In this document: one piece after another, positions 1-8,270 of the stretch
Layout of the letters: each line of letters starts with the position of its first letter
How positions within the stretch are numbered: position 1 is the first letter of the stretch
Source of the DNA: Lampropedia aestuarii
Lineage (GTDB): Bacteria; Pseudomonadota; Gammaproteobacteria; Burkholderiales; Burkholderiaceae_C
NCBI RefSeq assembly: GCF_004803635.1
Contig: NZ_SSWX01000003.1
Location: forward strand, 1-64,000
Reading direction: 5' to 3'
Length of the DNA: 64,000 bases
Made by a program: the position numbers and the translations under genes
The notes under the pieces: model-generated
Database searches by the model: none
The model's input: the letters and a program-made list of their open reading frames with translations, nothing else
Told to the model about the DNA's origin: nothing

Positions 1-217
1 CAAAATGATGGTTTTGCGGGGGGATTACCCTGCGTCCCAGCATGGTCGTGCGGGTGCTGCGGTTGGGCATATCAACGGCAACGCGCTGGCGAAACAGGAT
101 TTTTTGAAAAACGACTGCGTTGGCTCGGTAGGTGCTTTCAGTGTAGGAGCCCGAATCGATGTAGTCGTAAAATATGCACGGTACACGGCGTTTGGCCACT
201 TGGCGCAGGTCTTCCAT
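1..217 (-). CDS. lldD: L-lactate dehydrogenase / alpha-hydroxy-acid oxidase, N-terminal part (runs off the window)
   Basis: Only the first 72 codons lie in the window; the gene continues beyond base 1. The reading FYDYIDSGSYTESTYRAN near residue 16, followed by a VDMPNRST stretch and a TTMLGRRV segment, is the N-terminus of the FMN-dependent alpha-hydroxy-acid dehydrogenase family, which oxidises L-lactate to pyruvate and feeds the respiratory chain. The start used is the ATG at 217 (MEDLRQVAKRR). The frame remains lldD-like for six more codons upstream (reading LNTITC) but then meets a TAG, and the codon where family members usually start reads CTC. The start may therefore have decayed or moved inward. 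No good Shine-Dalgarno is visible before 217. Family identity is clear; the exact substrate and start are less so. Confidence 0.85.
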   Translation of the reverse strand, partial: MEDLRQVAKRRVPCIFYDYIDSGSYTESTYRANAVVFQKILFRQRVAVDMPNRSTRTTMLGRRVIPPQNHHF

Positions 218-291
218 GCAGGTGATGGTATTGAGCTAGGGCATGGTCCAGGACGGGGTTGGCGTGGCAGGGACGCCTATTGGGGAATATG

Positions 292-633
292 CTACCAGCG
301 TGCTTTGATCTCGTAGAGTCCTTCGCCCATATGGCGGTGTGGGCCAAACACGCACTCCAATGCGGCGGTCTCGGCCAGGCGCCAGCTCTCAAACAAATGG
401 CGCTCGGCATCGCTGAGGTTCTCAACATCGATGGTCTCTGCGCTGCCCGAGCCTTGTGTTTGGAGAATGCGCAAAAATGCCTGGTAGCTGGGCCATACCA
501 AAGAGGCATCACCGAGATGTTCGATCAAGGTGATGGTAAAGAGCTCGGTTGCGCGCAGGCGCTGCTTGTCTGATACCTCCGCATCCAGCCAGAGATCGAC
601 AGTGAAAGGCTGCGTGTGTTGGGGCTCGTTCAT
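292..633 (-). CDS. hypothetical protein, 113 aa
   Basis: An open frame from ATG at 633 to TAG at 292, lying 74 bp upstream of lldD on the same strand. The product is acidic and helical-looking, with no signal peptide, membrane segment or metal motif that I recognise. The C-terminal half is rich in Glu/Ala/Leu with a HRHMGEGLYEIKARW tail. It could be co-transcribed with lldD. I do not recognise the family. It is kept because it is the longest sensible frame in a stretch where the neighbouring genes run the same way. Confidence 0.5.
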   Translation of the reverse strand: MNEPQHTQPFTVDLWLDAEVSDKQRLRATELFTITLIEHLGDASLVWPSYQAFLRILQTQGSGSAETIDVENLSDAERHLFESWRLAETAALECVFGPHRHMGEGLYEIKARW

Positions 634-974
634 AGGCGTGAAGAGGTTGGGGCGTACGGGGTGGTTCTAAGCTGCGCTTCGAGCGATGGTTGGCCAGTTG
701 TTCTTCGCGCGCATTGCACCTGGCTTGGCGCACTTGGTGCACTTCGCTGCGATCCATAGAGCCGCCAGGTTGAAATCGCAGCACCAGCGTGCCTTGGATG
801 CCCGCTCTTTGGGTCAGTCGTGCAAACGCCATGCTTTGCTACAAGTCCATGGCATTTCGCTGGAGCCTATTGTGGCTGGCAGGAGTGTGTCAGTCGACAA
901 TATGTGCGGTGGCTGTAAAGGGGCAGACCTATCGCATCGCTGCTTTGGGTTTGCTGCGCCTACAGCCAGGGGCA
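634..974. other. gap of about 340 bp with no confident gene; possible decayed TonB-like C-terminus
   Basis: Between fabA and the small gene at 292-633 I find no convincing complete gene. On the minus strand an ATG at 832 opens a frame reading TQRAGIQGTLVLRFQPGGSM, which resembles the start of a TonB C-terminal domain (pattern RxGxxGTVVLRF). The similarity stops after about 35 residues and the frame then runs into the downstream gene. An in-frame TAG lies 9 bases before the ATG. A gene remnant is one explanation and chance is another. Confidence 0.3.
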
Positions 975-1478
975 TTATTTGCTGGTTTCGAACAGGCCTA
1001 CGCGCAGGTCATTGGCGACGTAGATTTCCTGGCCATCGGCCAACAAACGGGCGTCAGCAATCGCCATGTTCAATTTGCGTTTGATCACGCGCTTGATGTC
1101 GATTTCGTAGGTCACCAATTTCACCTGTGGCTTGACTTCGCCGCTGAATTTGACTTCGCCAGCACCCAAAGCGCGCCCTTTGCCAGGCAGGCGCAACCAG
1201 GTCAGGTAAAAGCCAATCAACTGCCACATCGCATCCAGGCCCAGACAGCCAGGCATGACTGGGTCACCGCGGAAGTGGCAGTCGAAAAACCACAGATCAG
1301 GTTTGATGTCGAGTTCTGCCACGATGCGGCCGAGGCCATGGGAGCCGCTTTCGTCGTCGATGTGGGTGATGCGATCAAACATCAGCATCGGTGGCAAGGG
1401 CAGTTTGCCGCTGTCAGCACCAAAGAGGCGGCCTTCACCAGAAGCGATCAGTTGTTCGTATGAAAAAGATTCGACCAT
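975..1478 (-). CDS. fabA: bifunctional 3-hydroxydecanoyl-ACP dehydratase / trans-2-decenoyl-ACP isomerase
   Basis: FabA dehydrates 3-hydroxydecanoyl-ACP and isomerises trans-2- to cis-3-decenoyl-ACP, the branch point for unsaturated fatty acid synthesis in the cytosol. The 167-residue protein matches the usual FabA length. The active-site block [20 protein letters not shown] carries the catalytic His (about residue 68) and Asp (about residue 82). ATG at 1478 is the natural N-terminus ([10 protein letters not shown]). FabA is often followed by fabB, but nothing like fabB lies downstream here; instead there is a 340 bp stretch without a clear gene. A minus-strand TATACT box at about 1530-1535 could be its -10 element. 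Confidence 0.96.
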   Translation of the reverse strand: MVESFSYEQLIASGEGRLFGADSGKLPLPPMLMFDRITHIDDESGSHGLGRIVAELDIKPDLWFFDCHFRGDPVMPGCLGLDAMWQLIGFYLTWLRLPGKGRALGAGEVKFSGEVKPQVKLVTYEIDIKRVIKRKLNMAIADARLLADGQEIYVANDLRVGLFETSK

Positions 1479-1640
1479 TTTGTTATCGATTTAAGGGAAT
1501 TTTGCCCAGCGCAAAACCAAAAAGGGCTGAGTATAGCCTAGGCCAGCAGGCTGCCGATGTGTGTATAGGCTTGGCGCAAGGGGGACGGATCGCAACTATT
1601 GTCTGCGCAAAGAGCGGGTTGTGGTTAACAAAAATGTGAT

Positions 1641-2210
1641 TTAGGCACCAACTGGCAGCCAGCGCCATTGTTCATTGCTGGGCAGTGGCTCCAGAAATTG
1701 CGCTTGTGTTGCCTGCAACTGCTCAGGCGGGACTTTTGCAGGGTCAATGCTGTGCATCGGACGCAGTACAAATGCCCGCTCATGCATACGCGGGTGTGGC
1801 AAGCTCAACTCGGGCGTGTCCAGCGCAACCGCCTGGCCTGCGGCTTCGTAGCACAGCACATCCAAGTCCAGGCTGCGTGGGGCGTTGCGGTAAGGGCGCA
1901 AGCGGCCAGCGGCCAGCTCCAGGGCTTGGAGAGCGTGCAGCAGCTGCAGTGGGTCCAGCGCGGTGCTGATCCGAATGACGGCATTGGTGTAATCTGGTCC
2001 ATCGGCGTCGATCGGTGTCGAGCGGTAGAGTGCCGAGGCCGCTTCAATGCGGCTGTGCGGCCAGGCATCGATGGCGCAGGCCGCATCACTGAGGGTTTGC
2101 CGGGCATCGCCCAGGTTTGCGCCCAAGCCGATCCAGGCAATCGCAGGCAGATCAAAGCTGCCAGTTGCATTGATTGAGGCAGCAGCCGGTAGCTTATTCA
2201 TCGAAGTCAT
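1641..2210 (-). CDS. folK: 2-amino-4-hydroxy-6-hydroxymethyldihydropteridine pyrophosphokinase
   Basis: HPPK transfers pyrophosphate from ATP to 6-hydroxymethyl-7,8-dihydropterin in folate synthesis. The domain begins at AWIGLGANLGDARQ (about residue 25), and the signature RNAPRSLDLDVLCYE carries the metal-binding aspartates. Length of about 189 aa is slightly long for the family because of a short N-terminal extension. ATG at 2210 (MTSMNKLP) or ATG at 2201 (MNKLP) both fit; the gene overlaps the 3' end of pcnB, whose stop is at 2194-2196, so the two are translationally coupled. pcnB-folK is a common pair in beta- and gamma-proteobacteria. Confidence 0.93.
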   Translation of the reverse strand: MTSMNKLPAAASINATGSFDLPAIAWIGLGANLGDARQTLSDAACAIDAWPHSRIEAASALYRSTPIDADGPDYTNAVIRISTALDPLQLLHALQALELAAGRLRPYRNAPRSLDLDVLCYEAAGQAVALDTPELSLPHPRMHERAFVLRPMHSIDPAKVPPEQLQATQAQFLEPLPSNEQWRWLPVGA

Positions 2211-3906
2211 TGGTCTGTGGCGAAACATGGCCGCCTTCAGCACTGGCGCTGCCATCGGTGTTTTTCTTGCGGCGTCTACGGCGTTTTTTTGCAGGCGCAG
2301 CACCTGCATCGGCGGCTGCGCCTGTGTCATGGTGCTGGGCTTGGCTATCGGGTTGTGCGGCATCGTGCGCGCTTGCCGCCGTATTGCTCGGCTCTTGCTG
2401 CAACGCGGTCGTGCCAGTGCCGGCATTGCTGACTTTGGGTTTGCGAGGTTTTCTGGTTTTGCGGGCCGGATTGGTTTTGCAGTTTTGCTGTGCTTGATTG
2501 CGGATGCCGTCGAGCATCTGCTGGCGCTCTTCGTCCATGGCCAGGCTAAAGCGCTCCCACCACTCGGCCAGCTCTTCAATGGCTTCGCCAGAGCGACCAC
2601 GCAGGCGCAGAAAGTCCAGGCCTGCACGAAAGCGCGGCTGCTCGACCATGGCGCTTGGGGCTTTGCCTGTGCGGCGTTCGAAACGGGGCTGGAGCATCCA
2701 GATTTCGCGCATGTCAGCGGCCAGTTTGCCGCGCCCTGATACGTCGCCGACGCGGCGCTCAAACACTTCGCTGATGGCATTGGACAGCGCAGGGCTGGCG
2801 TGTTCGCCACGTGCCTGCTCTTGTTCCCAGACACGCAGCACGTCTTCCCACAGCACACAGGCCAGTAAAAAGCTGGGCGCAACCGATTTGCCTTCGGCCA
2901 CGCGCCGGTCAGTGTCTTGCAGGGCCAGTTTGACCAGCGGCCAATCAGCGCGCTCGACCACCAAGTCCAGCAAAGGGTAAACGCCTTTGTCCAGATGCAG
3001 GGCTTTGAGTTGCTCAACTGAGGCAATCGCATGGCCGGTTTGCAGCAGTTTGAGCATTTCGTCAAACATGCGGCTGGGCGGAATGTCTTCGAGCAAGCCG
3101 CGTAGCTCGATCAGGGGCTGGGCGGTTTTGGTGCCCAGCTTAAAGCCTAGGCGGTTGAGTTTGGCGGAGAAACGAATCGCGCGCAGCATGCGCACCGGGT
3201 CCTCGCGGTAGCGTGAGGTCGGGTCGCCAATCATGCGGATCATGTGCTTGTGAGCGTCTTCGATGCCGTGGTGGTAGTCGACGACGATTTGCGAGCGCGG
3301 ATCGTAGTACATCGCGTTGATGCTGAAGTCGCGCCTTGCTGCATCTTCTTGCATGCTGCCCCAGACGTTGTCACGCAGCACGCGGCCGCTGGCATCGACT
3401 GCATGCTCAACGCCTGCCAGTGCCTGGCGGCTGGTCTTTTCGTTGCCGCTGATTTTTTCGGCCGCCTGGTTGTCCAGGTAGGCGCGGAAGGTGGTGACCT
3501 CGATCACCTCGTTCTCGCGGCCCCGGCCAAACACCACATGGACGATGCGAAAACGCCGGCCAATGATGAAGGCGCGGCGAAACAGACTTTTGACCTGCTC
3601 GGGCGTGGCGTTGGTGGCAACGTCAAAATCTTTGGGCTTCAGGCCCAGCAGCAGATCGCGCACCGCACCGCCGACGATATAAGCCTCGTAGCCCTTGTCC
3701 TGCAAGGTTTTGACCACGTCGATCGCGCGGCGATCGACAAACTGCGGGTCGATGCCGTGGACGCTGGCTGGCACTTCATTGCGTTTGCCAAAGGTTTTAA
3801 CGCTCAGCTTGGCTGTGCTGGATTTGGTGGGGGCCTTGGGCGCGGGGCTGCTGGCGTCTTTTTTGACGCGTTTGCCTAAAATTTTGTCGATGAATTGCTT
3901 GATCAT
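2194..3906 (-). CDS. pcnB: polynucleotide adenylyltransferase (poly(A) polymerase I)
   Basis: PcnB adds 3' poly(A) tails to RNAs and promotes their decay. The class II nucleotidyltransferase core is clear: IVGGAVRDLLLGLKPKDFDV at about residues 77-96 contains the GG motif and the two catalytic aspartates, followed by the RRAFIIGRRFRIVHV segment. The C-terminal arm ends in a long low-complexity, Ala/Gln-rich stretch with a KKRRRRRKK block, a typical basic RNA-binding tail. The chosen start, ATG at 3906 (MIKQFIDKIL), leaves 19 bp after the upstream HAD gene; an in-frame ATG at 3963 would overlap that gene and its reading is not PcnB-like. The gene overlaps folK at its 3' end. Confidence 0.95.
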   Translation of the reverse strand: MIKQFIDKILGKRVKKDASSPAPKAPTKSSTAKLSVKTFGKRNEVPASVHGIDPQFVDRRAIDVVKTLQDKGYEAYIVGGAVRDLLLGLKPKDFDVATNATPEQVKSLFRRAFIIGRRFRIVHVVFGRGRENEVIEVTTFRAYLDNQAAEKISGNEKTSRQALAGVEHAVDASGRVLRDNVWGSMQEDAARRDFSINAMYYDPRSQIVVDYHHGIEDAHKHMIRMIGDPTSRYREDPVRMLRAIRFSAKLNRLGFKLGTKTAQPLIELRGLLEDIPPSRMFDEMLKLLQTGHAIASVEQLKALHLDKGVYPLLDLVVERADWPLVKLALQDTDRRVAEGKSVAPSFLLACVLWEDVLRVWEQEQARGEHASPALSNAISEVFERRVGDVSGRGKLAADMREIWMLQPRFERRTGKAPSAMVEQPRFRAGLDFLRLRGRSGEAIEELAEWWERFSLAMDEERQQMLDGIRNQAQQNCKTNPARKTRKPRKPKVSNAGTGTTALQQEPSNTAASAHDAAQPDSQAQHHDTGAAADAGAAPAKKRRRRRKKNTDGSASAEGGHVSPQTNDFDE

Positions 3907-3925
3907 AAAAGTCTCTGCGGCGTCC

Positions 3926-4624
3926 TCAGGCGTGCGGAAATAAGTCCAAAATGGCCCAGCCACGTTGCGCAGCGAGCTGGCGCAGGGTGGCGTCTGGGTT
4001 GGTGGCTACAGGCACGTTGACGCGTTCGAGCAAGGCGATGTCATTCATGGAGTCGCTGTAAAAAGTGGTGTGGACCGTGTCCCAATCCCAGTTGCGTGCA
4101 GCCAGCCACTGCGCCATGCGGGTGACTTTGCCTTCTCGCGAGGTGGGCACGCCGTCAATATGCCCGCTGTACCAGCCGCTGCTGTCCCGCGCTAAGTTAA
4201 CGGCCAGCAAATGCTCGATCTGCAAGGCCTTGGCAATGGGGGTGGTGACAAATTCATTGGTGGCCGTCACGATGGCAATCGTGTCGCCTGCGTCGCGGTG
4301 TTTGGCAATCAAGGCCAGCGCTTGTGCTGTGATCGCCGGCTCAATCACCTCGGCCATGAACATCTGGTGGGCTGCGTGGCTGGCCTCCGGGCCCAGTTTG
4401 CGCATGGCTTCGGTGGCAAACAGCATGTACTCGTTCAAATCCAAAGTGCCAGCGCGGTACTGTTCAAAAAACTCGGCATTGCGCTGGGCAAATGCTGCAC
4501 TGTGCACCAGACCTTTGCGTGCCGTGAATTGCCCCCATTCGTAATCAGAGTCGAGAGGCAGCAATGTGTGATCGAGATCAAACAAAGCAAGGCGAGGGCG
4601 TTGGTCGTTGGTCGTTGAAGTCAT
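3926..4624 (-). CDS. HAD-IB family phosphatase (SerB-like)
   Basis: A 232-residue haloacid-dehalogenase hydrolase. Motif I is LFDLDHTLLPLDSD (nucleophile Asp about residue 16, acid/base Asp 18). Motif II is the IVTAT segment, motif III the conserved lysine in SREGKVTRM, and motif IV YSDSMNDIALLE. The subfamily IB fold with an alpha-helical cap fits phosphoserine-phosphatase-like enzymes acting on small phosphorylated metabolites; the true substrate cannot be read from sequence. ATG at 4624 (MTSTTNDQRP) is preferred because the upstream reading is not family-like. It sits between hda and pcnB on the minus strand, an arrangement familiar in Comamonadaceae. Confidence 0.88.
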   Translation of the reverse strand: MTSTTNDQRPRLALFDLDHTLLPLDSDYEWGQFTARKGLVHSAAFAQRNAEFFEQYRAGTLDLNEYMLFATEAMRKLGPEASHAAHQMFMAEVIEPAITAQALALIAKHRDAGDTIAIVTATNEFVTTPIAKALQIEHLLAVNLARDSSGWYSGHIDGVPTSREGKVTRMAQWLAARNWDWDTVHTTFYSDSMNDIALLERVNVPVATNPDATLRQLAAQRGWAILDLFPHA

Positions 4625-4960
4625 GCCGTTGTAGAGAGGGTTGCGACGCATTGGGGAGGGGCCAAGTGTGGCCCGCATAGCAGCTCGGTGCCAGCCATTG
4701 CCGGGCCATTGCAGCGACGCATCAAAGTAGAGTGAAAAATCAGGTTCGCAATGGCTGAAAGAATGCCAATTGCAAGGTCAGGCCAAGGCAAGGGCGGTGC
4801 AAAAACGAGGGCCTGTCGACAGCCGATCAAAGGACTGCTTAGCCTTGCGCGAGTCAAAAACACGCTATTTTCGCAGATTTACACGGTTTGCGGTATGCAT
4901 TAGCTGTCTGTGCTCAAGCTTTGCTTGGTTGGCGCACAAGCGGCCCTTGCCCTGTTGTGG
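4625..4960. other. gap of about 336 bp without a gene
   Basis: No open frame here looks coding. A stretch at about 4842-4895 (CCTTGCGCGAGTC ... AAAACACGCT ... TTTTCGCAGA) loosely resembles the ends of the dispersed palindromic element described elsewhere in this window. It may be a decayed copy, but the match is too weak to claim. No terminator with a T-run is visible downstream of hda. Confidence 0.4.
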
Positions 4961-5719
4961 TTAATTGGAGTGGGCTGCAGGGTCTGTGTCTTGCAACACT
5001 TCTCGCAGCAACGGGATGGTGATGGCTCTTTGTTTGCGCATTGCGAGGATGTCCAAACGCGCTAGCACGTCGCTGAGGCTGGAGAGATCCCGGGCAAACC
5101 GGCCAAGCAGATACAGGGTCACTTCATCGCTCAAATGCAGGCCGCGCTCGCGCGCTTGGCGCTGCAATACTTGCTGGCGGCCCATGTCAGTGAGCGGGTG
5201 CAGCTCAAAAGCTAGACCCGAGCCCAAGCGAGAGCGTAGATCATCGCGCATATTCAAGTCAACTGCGGGCACGCTGCCCGTGGTGATGACCCAGCAAGGT
5301 GCGCCATCACTGGGGTAGGTGGCGTTGATGAACCAATTGAAGGCACGCTGTTGTTCGGCTTTGCTCAGCTGGTCACAATCGTCAATGACTACGGCGCTCC
5401 ATTGCGCAGAGAACTCGCGCGCATTGGGTCTGCCTGCATAAATGCCTGGTTGCAGCCAGCCAACACTCAGGCCATGTGATTGCAGTGTCATTGCAATGGC
5501 CGTGAGCAGGTGGGTCTTGCCCGTGCCTGAAGCGCCCCATAAATAGATCGGCACAGGCGTCAGTGCAGGGGGGGGCCAATTGGTGTTGAGCTTGGCCAAG
5601 CGCACGCAATTGTCCACACCCTCTTGCAGTGCTTGCAGTGCGGCTTCATTGCCAAGGGGGATAAAGCGCTCAAAGCTCGGCACCGGAGCTATGCCAATAT
5701 CCAGAGCCAGTTGTTGCAT
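4961..5719 (-). CDS. hda: DnaA regulatory inactivator Hda
   Basis: Hda is the AAA+ DnaA paralogue that, bound to the DNA-loaded sliding clamp, stimulates ATP hydrolysis by DnaA and prevents over-initiation. The N-terminus MQQLALDIG is the clamp-binding peptide, which decides the start at ATG 5719. The Walker A motif WGASGTGKTH lies at about residues 61-70, Walker B is AVVIDDCDQL, and the arginine-finger region is DDLRSRLGSGL. At 252 aa it is somewhat longer than E. coli Hda and lacks the DNA-binding domain IV of DnaA. Divergent from purM, with the AI-2E permease beyond; purM-perM-hda proximity is conserved across proteobacteria. Confidence 0.93.
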   Translation of the reverse strand: MQQLALDIGIAPVPSFERFIPLGNEAALQALQEGVDNCVRLAKLNTNWPPPALTPVPIYLWGASGTGKTHLLTAIAMTLQSHGLSVGWLQPGIYAGRPNAREFSAQWSAVVIDDCDQLSKAEQQRAFNWFINATYPSDGAPCWVITTGSVPAVDLNMRDDLRSRLGSGLAFELHPLTDMGRQQVLQRQARERGLHLSDEVTLYLLGRFARDLSSLSDVLARLDILAMRKQRAITIPLLREVLQDTDPAAHSN

Positions 5720-5933
5720 GAGCAGTCGCAAATCTTTCAAAAATGCCTCATTGAGGCGAGGATAAAAGCCAAGAGTGAAGCGGTCGGCCTTAAAATGGCT
5801 GCATTTTAGCGCCGCTGAGAGTCACTGCTGTGTTCGCCATCGACCATTGCATCTGTCTTGCAGGCCCGTTCAGGCGGCTGTTGCTGTTTCGGCTTGTTTT
5901 CGGCATTCACTTGCCTAATTGATCTATTTGTCC

Positions 5934-6983
5934 ATGAGCTCCTCTTCTTCTTCCTCTCAAACTCCGATCACATACAAAGACGCCGGTGTCGATATCGACG
6001 CTGGTGATGCCTTGGTTGATCGTATCAAGCCTTTGGCTCGCAAAACCCTGCGTGAAGGCGTTTTGGGAGGCATCGGTGGTTTTGGTGCTTTGTTTGAAGT
6101 GCCCAAGCGCTACAAAGAACCAGTCTTGGTTGCAGGCACGGACGGCGTGGGCACCAAACTCAAGCTGGCTTTTGAATGGAACATGCACGACACCGTCGGC
6201 ATTGACCTGGTCGCCATGAGCGTCAATGACGTGCTGGTGCAAGGCGCAGAGCCGCTGTTTTTCTTGGATTACTTTGCCTGCGGCAAGCTGCACGTGGATA
6301 CAGCCGCTGCAGTTGTCGGCGGCATTGCCGCTGGCTGCGAGGAGTCGGGCTGTGCCTTGATCGGTGGCGAGACCGCAGAGATGCCAGGCATGTACCCTGA
6401 TGGCGAGTACGACCTGGCCGGCTTTGCAGTGGGCGCAGTAGAGAAATCGCTGATTTTGGATGGCAAGCAAATCGCCCAAGGCGATGTGGTGCTCGGTTTG
6501 GCCAGCCACGGTGTGCACTCCAATGGCTTTTCCTTGGTGCGCAAATGCATTGAGCGCGCTGGCAGCCAGCTGCCATCGACCTTGGATGGCAAACCATTTC
6601 GCGAAGCCATCATGGCGCCGACACGCTTGTATGTCAAAAGCGTCCTGGCGGCATTGAAGCAGCACCAGGTCAAAGGCCTGGCGCACATCACCGGTGGTGG
6701 CCTGCTGGAGAATATTCCTCGGATCTTGCCGCAGGACTTGGGCGCCCGCCTCAAGGCCGGTAGCTGGCCACAAAGCGAGTTGTTCGCGTGGTTGCAGAGT
6801 ACTGCAGGGATTGACTCCTTCGAGATGAACCGTACCTTCAACAATGGTATTGGCATGGTGCTGGTGGTCAGTGCCGCTGAAGCAGATGCCGTGAGCGCGA
6901 CTTTGCGTGCGCATGGCGAACAAGTCTTCACCATCGGCACCATTGAGCCGCGTGGCGATCAAGCTGCGGTGACGGTGCTCTAA
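5934..6983 (+). CDS. purM: phosphoribosylformylglycinamidine cyclo-ligase (AIR synthetase)
   Basis: PurM converts FGAM to aminoimidazole ribonucleotide with ATP in purine synthesis. Family blocks are [19 protein letters not shown] near the N-terminus, [27 protein letters not shown] and [13 protein letters not shown]. The 349 aa length is normal. The start is ATG at 5934 ([13 protein letters not shown]); a TTG at 5919 is in frame but would only add an unlikely MIYLS. The Ser-rich N-terminus before YKDAG is common in this clade. Monocistronic or loosely linked to the downstream permease (103 bp gap). Confidence 0.96.
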   Translation: MSSSSSSSQTPITYKDAGVDIDAGDALVDRIKPLARKTLREGVLGGIGGFGALFEVPKRYKEPVLVAGTDGVGTKLKLAFEWNMHDTVGIDLVAMSVNDVLVQGAEPLFFLDYFACGKLHVDTAAAVVGGIAAGCEESGCALIGGETAEMPGMYPDGEYDLAGFAVGAVEKSLILDGKQIAQGDVVLGLASHGVHSNGFSLVRKCIERAGSQLPSTLDGKPFREAIMAPTRLYVKSVLAALKQHQVKGLAHITGGGLLENIPRILPQDLGARLKAGSWPQSELFAWLQSTAGIDSFEMNRTFNNGIGMVLVVSAAEADAVSATLRAHGEQVFTIGTIEPRGDQAAVTVL

Positions 6984-7086
6984 GTACTGGCCGGCCTGCC
7001 TTTGCGGGCCTGCCTTCGCACATGCGTATCTGATTCAAATGGGGAGCCGCAAGCGATCCCCATTGTTGTAATGAGGGAGAGACTTG

Positions 7087-8202
7087 ATGGAATCAACTTC
7101 AGACCAGCCCTCTGCGGGAGGCGCCGTGGTTGCAGCGGCGCGTTCTGCTGAGCTGGGACGTGGTCAGTTGGACAGCCACGTGGCCATGCCGGTGCGCATG
7201 GCCAGCTATGTGCTCATGGCAGCCACGCTGTTACTGGTCATGTTTGTGGGGTTGTTGCCAGGCCTTCTGGCCGCTTGTCTGGGCTTTTTGCTGACCCGCT
7301 GGATCAATTCCTGGCTGTTGTTTTTGGTGCGCAAAGGCTGCCACCATCCATCAGCCAAACTCTTGGGCTGGCTATCCACGATCGCCGCGACTTTGGTGAT
7401 TGTCGGGCCTTTGGTGGTGATGTTCTTTGCACTTAGCCACTACCGCGGCTTTTTCCTTGCTGCGCCGCACCAGTTCAGTGAATTGACGGATTATGTCGCA
7501 CGGACAATTTTGGACTTCAAAGACAATTTGCCTGAAGATATTGCTGCAATGTTGCCCAAAGAGGCTGAGGACTTTCAGCGCACCGTCGCGGTTTACCTGC
7601 TCTCGAAGGCTGCCGCATTGGCCAATGCCGGAAAAATTTGGCTGCTGGGTATTTTGTATGCCTACGTAGGCTTGTTGATTGGGGCATTGGGGGCCATTCG
7701 CGTGCATAAGAAAATGCATGCACCGCTGTCCGATGCGCTCAAGCTCCGCGTAGCCCGCTTTGGGGATGCCTTTCGCCAAATTGTCACCGCGCAGTTTTGG
7801 ATTGCCAGCTTCAATACGGTTTTGACAGCCCTGTTTTTATTGGTTGTTCTCCCCGCTTTTGATTTGCGCCTGCCGTATACGCCGGTATTGATTTCGCTCA
7901 CATTTTTTGCAGGTTTGATCCCGATTGTGGGCAATTTGCTGTGTAATGTAGTGATCACGATTGTTGGTCTGTCAGTCTCTCCCGTGACTGCTTTGGTGTG
8001 CTTGGCCTTTTTGATTTTGATCCACAAAGCGGAATATTTCATCAATGCCAAAGTTGTTGGGCAAAAAACCCATATTGCTGTGTGGGAGCTGCTGGCTGTG
8101 ATGTTTGTCAGCGAAGCGATTTTTGGGCCGGCCGGTCTGGTGGCAGCACCCTTGTTCTACGCTTACCTGAAGAAAGAGCTGGAAGCTGTGCGGCTGGTGT
8201 GA
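7087..8202 (+). CDS. AI-2E family transporter / PerM-like permease
   Basis: A 371-residue polytopic inner-membrane protein of the AI-2 exporter (TqsA/PerM) superfamily. An N-terminal pair of hydrophobic helices (about residues 38-75) is followed by a third helix near 95, a soluble central segment and a C-terminal block of helices; the family-typical FFAGLIPIVGNLLCN sequence lies at about residues 277-291. Starts at ATG 7087 with GGGAGAGA just upstream; a TTG three bases earlier is in frame. Its place after purM and opposite hda matches perM. Members export small molecules or sodium, and the actual substrate is unknown here. Confidence 0.88.
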   Translation: MESTSDQPSAGGAVVAAARSAELGRGQLDSHVAMPVRMASYVLMAATLLLVMFVGLLPGLLAACLGFLLTRWINSWLLFLVRKGCHHPSAKLLGWLSTIAATLVIVGPLVVMFFALSHYRGFFLAAPHQFSELTDYVARTILDFKDNLPEDIAAMLPKEAEDFQRTVAVYLLSKAAALANAGKIWLLGILYAYVGLLIGALGAIRVHKKMHAPLSDALKLRVARFGDAFRQIVTAQFWIASFNTVLTALFLLVVLPAFDLRLPYTPVLISLTFFAGLIPIVGNLLCNVVITIVGLSVSPVTALVCLAFLILIHKAEYFINAKVVGQKTHIAVWELLAVMFVSEAIFGPAGLVAAPLFYAYLKKELEAVRLV

Positions 8203-8211
8203 GCGAGCTAT

Positions 8212-8235
8212 GCGCATGGCTCTTTCGCCATGCGC
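8212..8235. terminator. hairpin between convergent permease and methyltransferase genes
   Basis: Perfect 9-bp inverted repeat GCGCATGGC / GCCATGCGC with a 6-nt TCTTTC loop, 10 bp after the permease stop. There is no T-run, so it may slow or stabilise 3' ends rather than act as a strong intrinsic terminator. Confidence 0.4.
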
Positions 8236-8270
8236 TGAGGCCAACATATATTTTGGACTTGTGAGCTTGA

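Noticed and set aside
1641-3065. A 474-codon minus-strand frame that would extend folK far upstream
   Set aside because: The upstream 280 codons lie out of frame within pcnB and read as low-complexity shadow; only the last 190 codons are FolK.
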